Of a stretch of DNA of 39,512 bases, positions 25,247 to 33,687 are shown in pieces. A program made the position numbers and the translations under genes. This DNA is from Pseudomonas sp. RGM2987. GTDB taxonomy: Bacteria > Pseudomonadota > Gammaproteobacteria > Pseudomonadales > Pseudomonadaceae. Each line of letters opens with the position of its first letter. The first letter of the stretch is position 1. The DNA is taken from NCBI RefSeq assembly GCF_022952855.1, contig NZ_JALJDX010000174.1:1-39512 (forward strand). Direction: 5' to 3'. The notes beneath the pieces were generated by a model. The model made no database searches. It saw nothing but the letters and a program-made list of their open reading frames with translations, and had not been told where the DNA came from.

Positions 25247-25626
25247 CGGTGACTGTTCCTGGAAAGGGTGGCCCCAGGCGTTCGGATAACGTCGGGGCTG
25301 GGGGCGTTACTTTAATGCATGGCGGGGGTTGGCGACTAACGGGATTTTGATCGGTCGTGCGCAATTGTGATCGGCTTGGAAGCATTGTGGAGGTGGGCTT
25401 GCTTGCGATGAATACCTCTCGGGCAAGCGTACTGACCCGTGGCGAAGGAGGTTGCTCCCGCTTGGCCGGGCTGGCGCACCAGTGCGAAGCACTCAAAAAA
25501 TGAAGGGCTGTTTATCCGGATGTTGGAGTGTTCTGTATCGGGCTACGTTGTCTTGCGCCATTGCCTACGACTGCGCCAGAATCCGCCGGCTTGTGCGCTT
25601 GGGAGGCAGGTTCTATCGTTTTCGGG
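25247..25626. other. Non-coding gap with decayed REP pieces
   Basis: No gene is supported. Decayed REP sequence is seen at about 25386-25412 (TGTGGAGGTGGGCTTGCTTGCGAT) and about 25440-25475 (TGGCGAAGGAGGTTGCTCCCGCT). The MoxR operon promoter should lie at the left end, but no convincing hexamers were found. Confidence 0.4.
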
Positions 25627-25794
25627 TCGCTGGGAAATCAGCGATCGGGTTTGGTAGCCCGGATCTCTACATGACGCAAGCGTTACCTTTTACAGGTGCA
25701 TCTGAGCATTTGTATTGACGGTGGCCATGCGTAGGGCGCTCTCGAGCGCCGGAGTCATGTGGGCCGGTCTACCAACCTTCGTATGGCCGCCACC
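25627..25794 (+). ncRNA. Strongly folded intergenic element, candidate structured RNA or repeat
   Basis: At least four hairpins follow one another: TCGCTG/CAGCGA (25627-25644), CGGG/CCCG (about 25646-25661), ACCT/AGGT (25685-25697) and a large branched structure at 25720-25794. In the last, GGTGG..CCATGCG pairs with CGTATGG..CCACC and encloses a perfect GGCGCT-CTCG-AGCGCC hairpin. From memory this sequence recurs in P. fluorescens-group genomes before small DUF6124 genes, and here the stub of such a gene follows. RNA versus DNA-repeat nature is unproven. Confidence 0.4.
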
Positions 25795-25817
25795 CTCGTT
25801 CACGCCGGCATTTCCTC

Positions 25818-25901
25818 CTGGGCATCCAACAGCTGATCGAACTGGGCAGCCTGCTGGCCAACCGCGCACTGGACAACATCGAAACCCGCCAGCCGACATA
25901 A
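25818..25901 (+). pseudogene. C-terminal stub of a DUF6124-type gene
   Basis: Without any start codon, the frame reads LGIQQLIELGSLLANRALDN and then IETRQPT before TAA (25899-25901). This matches, from memory, the C-terminal helix and end of DUF6124/DUF3077-like small Pseudomonas proteins. The roughly 90 residues that should precede it are missing, and the folded upstream element lies only 23 bp away, so the start and most of the gene appear deleted. Confidence 0.5.
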
Positions 25902-25906
25902 CCCCC

Positions 25907-26039
25907 TGTGGCGAGGGAGCTTGCTCCCGCTGGGCTGCACGGCAGCCCCAAAACCAGCCAGCGCGGTTTCCCAGACACATCACGCCAGCCGGGCCTGCGA
26001 CTGCTGCGCAGCCGAGCGGGAGCAAGCTCCCTCGCCACA
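25907..26039. repeat. REP doublet of the TGTGGCGAGGGAGC type, long spacer
   Basis: TGTGGCGAGGGAGCTTGCTC at 25907 is matched by the inverse copy ending at 26039, with inner GCTGGGCTGC/GCGCAGCCGAGC arms and an unusually long central spacer. It begins 5 bp after the stop codon of the DUF6124 stub. Confidence 0.8.
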
Positions 26040-26083
26040 AGGGACTTGTTACAGCCTCGGAATCCGGGACGCACCGCGGTACC

Positions 26084-26169
26084 TGTGGGAGCGGGCTTGC
26101 GAAGGCGATGGATCAGTTCATATTGATGTTGGCTGACACACCGCTTTCGCGAGCAAGCCCGCTCCCACA
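26084..26169. repeat. REPIN with an internal deletion in one arm
   Basis: The left arm reads TGTGGGAGCGGGCTTGCGAAGG and lacks the CTCG that the intact right arm keeps (TTCGCGAGCAAGCCCGCTCC). A further decayed single REP follows at about 26212-26238. Confidence 0.8.
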
Positions 26170-26255
26170 AGGGACCTGTGGCACCCTCGGAACCCGGGCA
26201 CACCGCAAGTCCTGTGAGAGCGAGCCTGCTCGCGATGGCGGCGTCAAAGACGACA

Positions 26256-27962
26256 CTAATGCCGGATTTCATCCAGCAACAATTTAACCGCCGGCCTGCT
26301 GACCAACTCCTGCCACGGGCCGTCATCCACGATCTCACCCCCGTCCATCACAATGACCCGGTCAAAGCGATGCAGATGGTCGACATCATGGGTCACGCAG
26401 ATGAGTCCGCGATCGGCAAACACCTCGAACAGCAGGTCCCACAGCGGTCCGGTCAACCTGGGTTCGATGGATGCGCTGGGCTCGTCGAACAGATTGAATG
26501 TCCCCGGCTTGTTGATCAGGCGCAGCAATGACAGGCGTTTGGCCTCGCCGCCGGAAATATTCGTTGCGTTTTCACTGATGTGCCGTTCTGTAACTTCCTC
26601 AAGTTGCAGCCGCCGTATGGCGTGAGACAGTTGCGGTGATGCGTCGCTGCCGAACAGCACCGAATGCTCAAAAAGGCCTTCGAGAAACCGTGGTTGTTGA
26701 GGGCAGTACCTCAAGGCAGTTAGGTGTGAGTGGCGCGTCAACAGCGAAACCGATACCGAATCGATACTCAGGTGGTCTCGCGTCAACGCGTCAAGCCCGG
26801 CGAGCACTTCCAGAAAAGTGGATTTGCCTGCGCCGCTTGGTCCTGTAATGGCCACCGATTGGCCTTGGCTAAAAATCAGCGACTGCTTGATGGACAGACG
26901 AGGTTCACCCGTTTCTATTACGGCGCAGGGCGTGAGTTCCAATATTGAATCACCGTGAAAGTCCTTTTCTGCCTGCCGGTCGCAATGATCGAAATCCGCC
27001 AGCGCCAGCAAACTCTGGAACTGCCGCTGATCGGCAAGGAACTGGTCAAGCACCCGATAGCCTTCGGTCAAGGTGGCGATACTGAGCAGATAAGTCCCTG
27101 CAATGGAGAAAATGGCAACCAGTTGCCCGACACTGATGCTGGGTTGGCCCGACAGTTGATCCACGACTCCCCAACACAGCAACCCGCCGGTGGAGAGGCT
27201 GACGAACAGGATTCTAGCGGCGCTCAGTAGGCCACCTGAAGAGGCCGTGGTCACCGCAGCCGTGGCGTATCGCTCGAAAGCCTGGTTCAACGACAGCATC
27301 GCCGTAGGCTCGGCACATTCGAGTTTGATGGCTTTACCGGCGTTGAGGGTGTTGTACAGGCGGGCACTGAGTTCATCTTCCTGCTCGTTGACCGCGTCGA
27401 TGTGTTTGCGGCGCCAGCGGATAATCTTGTGGGTTACCACTAGGTAGATGGCTCCAAGCCCGGTCATGCTCAGGAAAACTCCACTACCCCCCATATAAAG
27501 GAAAGCACCGCCGACCACGACAAACTCCAGGCATACCGGCAGGGCGACAGTAACCAGGAATGTCAGCAGTTGTTCGTGCGCGGTGATCCCACGTTCAACC
27601 GACTTTATGAAGTGACCGATTCGCCACGAATTGAACAGGGCGAATTCCTTGCCTAGCAGGCGCCTGATCCAGTCAATGGAGGCTGTCATGACAATGTGCT
27701 GGACCAATTTGCCCAGCACATGGATTTGCAGCGGGCTGATGATGGCGTGAATGCAACCGGCGACAATCAGGCCCGCCGTCAGCATCAGCAAGGTGTTGGA
27801 CGCTACAGATGTGTCGCCATGCAACGTATCGATGATGGTTCCAAGGAGAAGTGGCGCAGCGAGCACGATCAGTTTGAGCGCCAGGATCGTGGCGAGGGTC
27901 GTTACCAGAAGTGCCGTATGTTTCCGGTAGGCGCTTTTGATCATGGTTTGTATGGCATGCAT
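26256..27962 (-). CDS. Orphan ABC exporter (fused permease and ATPase)
   Basis: A 568-residue half-transporter. The start at 27962 is preferred because GGAG lies 7 bases before it; an in-frame ATG at 27980 has no such site. Residues 15-310 form a six-helix exporter-type membrane domain (SWRIGHFIKSVERG loop, then EDELSARLYNTLNAGKAIKLECAE). The ATPase has Walker A GPSGAGKST (374-382), CPQQPRFLEG as Q-loop region, a signature ISGGEAKRLSLLR (469-481) instead of LSGGQ, Walker B NLFDEPSAS near 490 and H-loop His525. It would act as a homodimer. No partner, peptide substrate or outer membrane factor gene is adjacent. Base composition is more AT-rich than its neighbours, suggesting acquisition. Substrate unknown. 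Confidence 0.82.
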   Translation of the reverse strand: MHAIQTMIKSAYRKHTALLVTTLATILALKLIVLAAPLLLGTIIDTLHGDTSVASNTLLMLTAGLIVAGCIHAIISPLQIHVLGKLVQHIVMTASIDWIRRLLGKEFALFNSWRIGHFIKSVERGITAHEQLLTFLVTVALPVCLEFVVVGGAFLYMGGSGVFLSMTGLGAIYLVVTHKIIRWRRKHIDAVNEQEDELSARLYNTLNAGKAIKLECAEPTAMLSLNQAFERYATAAVTTASSGGLLSAARILFVSLSTGGLLCWGVVDQLSGQPSISVGQLVAIFSIAGTYLLSIATLTEGYRVLDQFLADQRQFQSLLALADFDHCDRQAEKDFHGDSILELTPCAVIETGEPRLSIKQSLIFSQGQSVAITGPSGAGKSTFLEVLAGLDALTRDHLSIDSVSVSLLTRHSHLTALRYCPQQPRFLEGLFEHSVLFGSDASPQLSHAIRRLQLEEVTERHISENATNISGGEAKRLSLLRLINKPGTFNLFDEPSASIEPRLTGPLWDLLFEVFADRGLICVTHDVDHLHRFDRVIVMDGGEIVDDGPWQELVSRPAVKLLLDEIRH

Positions 27963-28024
27963 GTGCTCGCTCCGGATCATTCATGTTCATCGCGAAGCGA
28001 TCGCCTGACGTGTTTTCGCAGGTG

Positions 28025-28034
28025 ACTAATTAGT
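28025..28034. promoter_or_regulatory. Palindrome upstream of the ABC exporter
   Basis: ACTAATTAGT is a perfect 10-bp palindrome, 63 bp before the exporter start on the minus strand. It could be a small operator, but no regulator gene is near and chance cannot be excluded. Confidence 0.25.
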
Positions 28035-28115
28035 AGCAGCCAGATTATGGATGGGCTACGGCGCAGCTTCCGATGCTGGCGTAGGTCTGTTCCTGGTTCT
28101 AGGTAGGAAGCGCCC

Positions 28116-28149
28116 CATTGCCATCGCAAACCTGCTCACGATGGCAATG
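28116..28149. terminator. Inverted repeat after kguD
   Basis: CATTGCCATCG (28116-28126) and CGATGGCAATG (28139-28149) pair perfectly around 12 nt, about 20 bp beyond the kguD stop. There is no T-run on the minus strand side, so termination would be inefficient, or this is a decayed REP. Confidence 0.4.
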
Positions 28150-28169
28150 ATGTCGGCGAAAAAAAACAC

Positions 28170-29147
28170 TCAGCTATTCCACGCACTCGCATTCACCAGA
28201 TTCACCGGCCGCTCACCCGCCAGCGCCGCCAGCAGATTCTCCACCGCACAACGCGCCATCGCTTCCCGTGTCTCATGGGTGGCGGAGCCCATGTGCGGGG
28301 TGGCGACCACGTTATCCATTTGCAGCAGCGGCGAATCCGCGCTCAAAGGCTCGCGCTCGAACACATCCAATCCCGCAGCGCGGATCTGGCCGTTGCGCAG
28401 CGCGTTGATCAGCGCCGCTTCATCCACCACCTTGCCTCGGGAGATGTTGATGAAAATGGACTCGGGACGCATCTGCGCAAAGGCTCGTTCACCGATCAGC
28501 CCTTGGGTCTCGGCGGTCAAGGGCAGGGTCAGGCAGATGAAGTCGGCCTGGCGCAACAGCCTTTCGAGGTCGCAATAGCGCGCGTTGAATCGTTGTTCGA
28601 CCGCCGGTTTGGGCGAGTGGCTGTGGTAGATCACCGGCATGCCGAAGCCGAAGTGGCCGCGCTGGGCCAGGGCTTCGCCGATGCGCCCCATGCCAATGAT
28701 GCCCAGGGTCTTGCCATGCACGTCGCTGCCGAAATGCTCGGGGCCGATGCTTTTTTGCCATTGGCCGGCGCGGACCAGGTTGGCCAGTTCCACCACGCGT
28801 CGGGCGGTGGCGAGGATCAGGGCGAAGCCGGTGTCGGCGGTGGTCTCGGTCAGCACATCCGGCGTGTTGCTAAGCAGGATCCGCCGTTCGGTCAGGTACT
28901 CGATGTCGTAGTTGTCGACGCCTACCGAGACGCTGGCGATGGCTTGCAGGTTCGGCGCCAGGTCGAGCAGTGCCGCGTCCAGCTTGAGGCTCGCGCCGAG
29001 CAGGCCGTGGGCGCCGGGCAGGGCGGCGCGCAACTGTGCCAGGCCGTGCGCGTCGAGGCGCTCGATGAGAGTGACTTGGTACTGGGCTTGCAAACGGGCC
29101 ATCAGTTGTGCCGACAGCGCCTTGTACAACACCACATGCTTTTTCAT
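28170..29147 (-). CDS. kguD: KguD, 2-keto-6-phosphogluconate reductase
   Basis: A 325-residue D-2-hydroxyacid dehydrogenase that reduces 2-keto-6-phosphogluconate to 6-phosphogluconate with NAD(P)H. The nucleotide-binding motif is GIIGMGRIGEALAQR. Catalytic residues stand in order: Arg in INISRGKVVDEAAL, Glu in GLDVFEREPL and His in VVATPHMGSATHETRE. On sequence alone it could be a glyoxylate/hydroxypyruvate reductase (GhrB/TkrA). The place as last gene of kguEKTD decides the call. The start lies 14 bp after the kguT stop. Confidence 0.9.
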   Translation of the reverse strand: MKKHVVLYKALSAQLMARLQAQYQVTLIERLDAHGLAQLRAALPGAHGLLGASLKLDAALLDLAPNLQAIASVSVGVDNYDIEYLTERRILLSNTPDVLTETTADTGFALILATARRVVELANLVRAGQWQKSIGPEHFGSDVHGKTLGIIGMGRIGEALAQRGHFGFGMPVIYHSHSPKPAVEQRFNARYCDLERLLRQADFICLTLPLTAETQGLIGERAFAQMRPESIFINISRGKVVDEAALINALRNGQIRAAGLDVFEREPLSADSPLLQMDNVVATPHMGSATHETREAMARCAVENLLAALAGERPVNLVNASAWNS

Positions 29148-29161
29148 GGACAGGTCTCGAT

Positions 29162-30460
29162 TCAGGAATGGACGGGCGCCGGGCGTGGCGTCGCGGTTTT
29201 GGATTCGGCCCGGTCACTGGCGCCGGGCTTGAGGGCGAGGGTCAGCACCACCGAAAGCAGCAGCGCGCCGCTCATCAGCAGGAACGACATGCCCGGCGAG
29301 CCAGTGGAACCGTTGAGGTAACCCACCAGGTACGAGCCGCCGAACGAACCCAGCGCGCCCATGCTGTTGATCAGTGCCATGGCGCCGCCGGCGACGTTGG
29401 CGGGGAGGATTTCCGGGACGATGGCGAAGAACGGCCCATAGGGGGCGTACATGCAGGCGCCGGCGATCACCAGCAGGCTATAGGACCACCAGAAATGTTC
29501 AGGCCCCAGCAGGTAGGAAGCATAGAAGGCGATGGAGGCAATCAGCAGTGGCGGCCAGACGAAGCGCTTGCGCTTCTGCGCCTTGTCCGACGCCCAGGAC
29601 ACGCCCAACATGCCAACCACTGCCGCCAGGTACGGTAACGACGACAGCCAACCGGCTTCGACCATGCTCATCTGCAGGCCGGCTTTGAGAATCGACGGCA
29701 GCCACAGCACGAATCCGTAGACCCCGATGCTCCAGCAGAAAAATTGCAGCGCCAGGATGATGACCATGGGCGAACGAAAGGCTTCGGCGTAATTCTTCAC
29801 CGCCTTGATGCCCACCTGTTCAGCCGCCAGCACACTTTCCAGGTCGTGTTTTTCCTGGTCGCTGAGCCACTTGGCCTGAGCCGGACGATCATCCGCCAGG
29901 CGCCACCAGATAAACGCCCAGAGCACCGCCGGCAGGCCTTCGATGATGAACATCCAGCGCCAGTCGAATTGTTGCACCAGATAACCCGACACCACCGACA
30001 TCCAGAGCATGGTCACCGGGTTGCCGAGGATCAGGAAGGTATTGGCCCGCGAGCGTTCGGCCCGGGTGAACCAGTGGCACAGGTAAACCAGCATGGCTGG
30101 CATGACGGCGGCTTCGACCACGCCGAGCATGAAACGGATCACGATCAGCCAGTAGGCATTGGAAACGACGCCGGTCAACGTGGCCAGCGAGCCCCAGAGG
30201 ATCAGGCTGACGAAGATCAGCTTCTTCACGCTGTGTTTCTGCGCATAGATCGCGCCCGGCACCTGAAAGAAAAAGTAGCCGAGGAAAAACAGCGCGCCGA
30301 GCAATGACGACAGGCCCGGAGTGATCATCAGGTCCTTGGCCATGCCTGAGGCAGCGGCGAATCCATAGTTGGCCCGGTCCAGGTAAGCCAGGCTGTAGGT
30401 GATGAACACGATGGGCATGATGTACCACCAGCGGCGGGTGGCGAGGTTGAGCGTTTGCAT
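29162..30460 (-). CDS. kguT: KguT, 2-ketogluconate transporter (MFS)
   Basis: A 432-residue, 12-helix MFS importer of the anion:cation symporter family that brings 2-ketogluconate across the inner membrane. The first helix runs into SLAYLDRANYGFAAASG, the family signature, and FFLGYFFFQVPGAIYAQKHSVKK forms the helix 2-3 pair and loop. It sits between kguK and kguD. A REP hairpin fills the 93-bp gap to kguK, which could lower kguT and kguD levels relative to kguE and kguK. Confidence 0.92.
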   Translation of the reverse strand: MQTLNLATRRWWYIMPIVFITYSLAYLDRANYGFAAASGMAKDLMITPGLSSLLGALFFLGYFFFQVPGAIYAQKHSVKKLIFVSLILWGSLATLTGVVSNAYWLIVIRFMLGVVEAAVMPAMLVYLCHWFTRAERSRANTFLILGNPVTMLWMSVVSGYLVQQFDWRWMFIIEGLPAVLWAFIWWRLADDRPAQAKWLSDQEKHDLESVLAAEQVGIKAVKNYAEAFRSPMVIILALQFFCWSIGVYGFVLWLPSILKAGLQMSMVEAGWLSSLPYLAAVVGMLGVSWASDKAQKRKRFVWPPLLIASIAFYASYLLGPEHFWWSYSLLVIAGACMYAPYGPFFAIVPEILPANVAGGAMALINSMGALGSFGGSYLVGYLNGSTGSPGMSFLLMSGALLLSVVLTLALKPGASDRAESKTATPRPAPVHS

Positions 30461-30520
30461 GTCGTTGACTCCTGAGCTTGTTGTTTTTGTTGCAGCAGGG
30501 TGTGTTTTGCGGTGGCCTCT

Positions 30521-30585
30521 ATCGCGAGCAAGCTCGCTCCCACAGGGTTAACGTCAACCCCTGTGGGAGCGAGCTTGCTCGCGAT
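30521..30585. repeat. REP hairpin overlapping the kguK 3' end
   Basis: ATCGCGAGCAAGCTCGCTCC (from 30521) and its complement (to 30585) form arms of about 27 bp plus a partly paired GGGTT..AACCC centre. The right arm is inside kguK and encodes its last residues. It is an intra-operon hairpin between kguK and kguT. Confidence 0.88.
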
Positions 30586-31528
30586 GAGCGGTTTCAAATT
30601 CAGCCAACTGTTCGGCACGGGTCGGCAAGCCTTCCATGTCGCCACGGCTCTGCACCGCGCGGCTGCCAATCCAGTTGGCGCGCTGCACAGCTTCGGTGAT
30701 GCCGCGGCTTTCCAACAGGGCACTGATCAGGCCGACGGCGAATCCGTCACCGGCGCCCACGGTGTCTACCACCCGGGCGACCGGCACACCGGCAACCACG
30801 CCTTGATCCAGATGTGTGCGGTAATAGGCGCCTTCGGCACCGAGCTTGATCACCACCGCTTCGGCGCCCTGGTCCAGGTAGAACGCAGCGATGTCGGCCG
30901 GGTCGTCGAACCCGGTCAGCAGCCGGCCTTCGCTGAGCCCCGGCAAGACCCAGTGGGCGAGGGCGGCGAGGCGGTTGATTTCGCGGATCATCGTCGCCTC
31001 GCTGGGCCACAGGCTGGGTCGCAGGTTTGGATCGAACGACAGGCTGCGACCGGCCTCGCGCATGCGATTCATCAACTCAAAGGACATTTCCCGAGCCGTG
31101 TCCGACAGCGCCGGCACGATGCCAGTGGCATGCAGGTGACGGGCTCCCAGCAGCGGCGCGGCAATTGAATCGATCGACAGGTGACTGGCTGCCGAACCAC
31201 GACGGAAATACTCGACTTGCGGGTCGCTGCCATCGTCGGTGCGGGATTTGAACTGGAACCCGGTGGGATGGGCCGGATCGACCGCCACGTGGCGGCAATC
31301 CAGGCCTTCCTTTTCCAGCGTCTGCACCACGAAGCGCCCCAGGGAGTCGGCGCCGACCCGGCTCAGCCAACCGACCTTGAAGCCCAGCCGCGACAGGCCG
31401 AGGGCAACGTTGCTGTCGGCCCCGGCGATGCGTTTGTGAAAGTGCTGGACGCTTGCCAGGTCGCCGCACTCGTCGGCCACCAACATCGCCATGGTTTCAC
31501 CGAATGACAAAATGTCGAACTCAGACAT
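30554..31528 (-). CDS. kguK: KguK, 2-ketogluconate kinase (PfkB family)
   Basis: A 324-residue PfkB-type sugar kinase that phosphorylates 2-ketogluconate at C6. The N-terminal [11 protein letters not shown], the [19 protein letters not shown] signature and the C-terminal ATP site [12 protein letters not shown], with the catalytic Asp, are present. The gene overlaps kguE by 8 bp. The final residues [10 protein letters not shown] are encoded by a REP arm, so the native C-terminus has been replaced or extended by repeat insertion; the catalytic core is unaffected. Confidence 0.92.
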   Translation of the reverse strand: MSEFDILSFGETMAMLVADECGDLASVQHFHKRIAGADSNVALGLSRLGFKVGWLSRVGADSLGRFVVQTLEKEGLDCRHVAVDPAHPTGFQFKSRTDDGSDPQVEYFRRGSAASHLSIDSIAAPLLGARHLHATGIVPALSDTAREMSFELMNRMREAGRSLSFDPNLRPSLWPSEATMIREINRLAALAHWVLPGLSEGRLLTGFDDPADIAAFYLDQGAEAVVIKLGAEGAYYRTHLDQGVVAGVPVARVVDTVGAGDGFAVGLISALLESRGITEAVQRANWIGSRAVQSRGDMEGLPTRAEQLAEFETAHREQARSHRG

Positions 31529-32303
31529 GGGCAGGCTCCCGCCGTGCGTGCCCGAGGCGGGACAGGGTGGTGACGTGTTCAGCGGTCAGTTGCAACAGGT
31601 CAGCGCCTTGCAAGGGGTACTCGGCGGCGCGCATCACGCCGGCCGGCATGTGCTTGAGCAGTTGCTCCCACAGATGCAGGTCTGCCAGGGCCGGAGGCAC
31701 GGCAATCAACTTGCCATCGTCGCGCCGGGCCACGGCCTTGCAATGCACATATTTCACGTACCGTCCGAGCTGCCGGGCCGCCACGGCAGCCGATTGGTCC
31801 TGCCATTGCCAGTTGCCGATGTCGAAGGTCATGCCGACGGGCAACGCTTGATGCTCGGCAGCGGTGAAGAAGCGTTGCAAGGGTTCGATCCGCCCGCCTT
31901 GCAACGTCTGGTCGTTTTCCACCAGCAGTTGCACCGCACTGGCGGCGAGGAGCTCCGACAGGGCCGAAAGATCATGGGAGTCGGTGAAATAGCCGAGGGA
32001 GACTTTCAGCCAGGTCGAGCCGAACGCCTCGGCACGTTGCAAGGCCAGCGCCAGGGCAGGGTTGGGCCTGGGCTGGCCGGCGAGCCACAGCTCAAGGGGC
32101 GATGAATAAATACTTTGCAGGCCTTGGGTCCGTGCCTCGGCCGCCAGCCTGGCGGGTTGTTCGGTGGTGAGCAGTTCTTCGCGCCATTCGATGCGCGAGG
32201 CCCCGGCGGCGGCCAGCAGGGTGATGAAACTGCCTTGGCCTTGCTGTCGCACCAGATCGGCGCCGTAGCTGGAGAGGCTGATGGAAACGGGTGGTTTGGT
32301 CAT
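31521..32303 (-). CDS. kguE: KguE, TIM-barrel epimerase-family protein of 2-ketogluconate use
   Basis: A 260-residue sugar phosphate isomerase/epimerase-type TIM barrel. The start at 32303 ([20 protein letters not shown]) is chosen because AAGGAC lies just upstream; longer frames would read through the operator and a REPIN. Likely metal ligands are Glu in [10 protein letters not shown], Glu in LLVENDQT, Asp and His in MTFDIGNW and KYVHCK. The precise reaction is not settled; it is the first gene of kguEKTD. A PtxS palindrome ends 15 bp before the ATG, so repression would act at or just after the promoter. Confidence 0.88.
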   Translation of the reverse strand: MTKPPVSISLSSYGADLVRQQGQGSFITLLAAAGASRIEWREELLTTEQPARLAAEARTQGLQSIYSSPLELWLAGQPRPNPALALALQRAEAFGSTWLKVSLGYFTDSHDLSALSELLAASAVQLLVENDQTLQGGRIEPLQRFFTAAEHQALPVGMTFDIGNWQWQDQSAAVAARQLGRYVKYVHCKAVARRDDGKLIAVPPALADLHLWEQLLKHMPAGVMRAAEYPLQGADLLQLTAEHVTTLSRLGHARREPAHV

Positions 32304-32317
32304 TGTTCTTGTCCTTC

Positions 32318-32331
32318 TGAAACCGGTTTCA
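32318..32331. promoter_or_regulatory. PtxS operator before kguE
   Basis: TGAAACCGGTTTCA is a perfect 14-bp palindrome and is the known PtxS recognition sequence. 2-Ketogluconate releases PtxS from it in P. aeruginosa and P. putida. Confidence 0.92.
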
Positions 32332-32363
32332 GTTCTGTTCAAAAAAATTTCAGTGCTTCTGCC

Positions 32364-32447
32364 GGCCCCTTCGCGAGCAAGCCCGCTCCCACACTGAAGC
32401 TGTTTACGCACGCCTAATGTGGGAGCGGGCTTGCTCGCGAAGGGGCC
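32364..32447. repeat. REPIN with perfect 30-bp arms between ptxS and kguE
   Basis: 32364-32393 and 32418-32447 are exact inverse complements, GGCCCCTTCGCGAGCAAGCC onward, with a 24-bp spacer. It begins 7 bp after the ptxS stop and probably separates ptxS mRNA from the kgu promoter. Confidence 0.9.
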
Positions 32448-32454
32448 ATCACTG

Positions 32455-33480
32455 TCACCGAAGATCCCCCCGCGTCGACCCACGCTCAATCAACCGCGCC
32501 GCAAAATCCAGGGTCTGCACCGGCCCGTTGTCACCGCGCAAGCGCTTGAGCAAGCACTCGAAGGCACTGGCGCCGATCTCGGCGGTGGGTTGGGCCAGGG
32601 CAGTGATGCCGCTGCCCACCAACGGGTACCAATCCAGGTCATCGAGGGCGATCAGGCCGACATCGTCAAACAGGTGACAGCCCAGCTCCCGCAGCACTTG
32701 AGTGGCGGCCAGCGCCGCAATGCCGTTGGCGCAAAACAGCGCCTTGGGGCCGCGGTCCGGTTGAGCAAGGAAGCTCTTGATGCGCATGCTCAGTTGGTCG
32801 TCGATCTCCAGCACGGCGCCACTCAGGGCCGGGCGCTGCTGGAGGCCGGCCTTGAAGCTGTCGACCCGCTCGATCCGCGAACTGGTTCCGTCGAACGGTT
32901 CGGTCACCAGCAACAGATCGCGGTAGCCCCGTTGTTCGAGGTGATCAAGAGCCATCCCGACGGCAGCGGGGTTGTCCAGGCCCACCAGGTCGCTTTCGAG
33001 CCGATCGACCTTGCGATCCACCAATACCAGAGGCATTTCGCTGCGCAATTCGAGCAGTTCGTCACGATGATGACCCAGGGTGTTCACGATCAACCCTTCG
33101 ATGTTGTAGGCACGCAACAGGGCCAAGTGCTGGCGTTCCTGTTCGTCATCGCGGTCGGTGTTGCACACCACCAGGCTGTAGCCATGGCGACGGCAGGCGG
33201 TTTCCACGCCATGCATCACGGCTATTGAATAGGGGTTGCGGATGTCGGCCACCAGCATGCCGATCAGCCGGGTGCGCCCACGCTTGAGGCCGCGGGCCAT
33301 CTGGTTCGGGCGATAGCCCAGCTCGCTGATCGCCTGCTCGATGCGCCGGGCAATGGCCTCGGAGAGCAGGGCACGGTCCTCGCCGATGAACCGCGAGACG
33401 CTGGCCTTGGAGACCCCGGCGCGTTCGGCGACGTCGAGCATGGTCACGCGGCTGCGTTGGGCAGCGGAGAAGGAATTCAC
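32455..33480 (-). CDS. ptxS: PtxS, LacI-family repressor of 2-ketogluconate genes
   Basis: A 341-residue LacI/GalR regulator. The start is a GTG at 33480, giving [20 protein letters not shown], the N-terminus expected for PtxS; ATGs further upstream would place the operator inside the gene. The DNA-binding helix-turn-helix [20 protein letters not shown] (about 12-31) leads to the hinge [15 protein letters not shown]. The effector domain has [25 protein letters not shown] and [15 protein letters not shown]. It represses itself and kguEKTD through the two TGAAACCGGTTTCA sites. Upstream of it, 33530-33687 holds only a short REP. Confidence 0.95.
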   Translation of the reverse strand: MNSFSAAQRSRVTMLDVAERAGVSKASVSRFIGEDRALLSEAIARRIEQAISELGYRPNQMARGLKRGRTRLIGMLVADIRNPYSIAVMHGVETACRRHGYSLVVCNTDRDDEQERQHLALLRAYNIEGLIVNTLGHHRDELLELRSEMPLVLVDRKVDRLESDLVGLDNPAAVGMALDHLEQRGYRDLLLVTEPFDGTSSRIERVDSFKAGLQQRPALSGAVLEIDDQLSMRIKSFLAQPDRGPKALFCANGIAALAATQVLRELGCHLFDDVGLIALDDLDWYPLVGSGITALAQPTAEIGASAFECLLKRLRGDNGPVQTLDFAARLIERGSTRGDLR

Positions 33481-33515
33481 GGATTGAGACCTGCTTATTG
33501 GAATTATCGAGGTTC

Positions 33516-33529
33516 TGAAACCGGTTTCA
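33516..33529. promoter_or_regulatory. PtxS operator before ptxS
   Basis: A second exact TGAAACCGGTTTCA, centred about 43 bp before the ptxS GTG, consistent with autoregulation. Confidence 0.92.
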
Positions 33530-33616
33530 GGAAACATCAGAATTGGGTGGGTCGTCAAGGGCGCCTTGATGCGATAGCGACCGACGGTGTGCCAACCACA
33601 GGCTTGGCACTGCGAT

Positions 33617-33656
33617 CCCCTGTGGCGAGGGAGCAAGCTCCCTCGCCACAGAGGGG
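33617..33656. repeat. Compact REP hairpin
   Basis: TGTGGCGAGGGAGC-AA-GCTCCCTCGCCACA (33621-33650) is a perfect single hairpin, flanked by CCCC and GGGG. It lies about 30 bp past the end of the acidic 117-residue gene and may stabilise its 3' end. Confidence 0.8.
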
Positions 33657-33687
33657 TAGTCTTTTTGCTTTCCTGGTGTGGGCAGGT

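Noticed and set aside
18736..25252. Plus-strand frames opposite the MoxR-VWA operon (18736-20064, 23762-25252 and others)
   Set aside because: Antisense shadows with His/Gln/Gly-rich composition; the minus-strand operon is continuous and overlapping.
25452..25718. 88-codon plus-strand frame across the folded element
   Set aside because: Its start lies in a decayed REP and the frame runs through several hairpins; RNA or repeat function explains the sequence better. Not wholly excluded for a shorter frame.
33481..33636. ATG starts upstream of the ptxS GTG
   Set aside because: They would put the PtxS operator within the coding region; the GTG gives the expected N-terminus.
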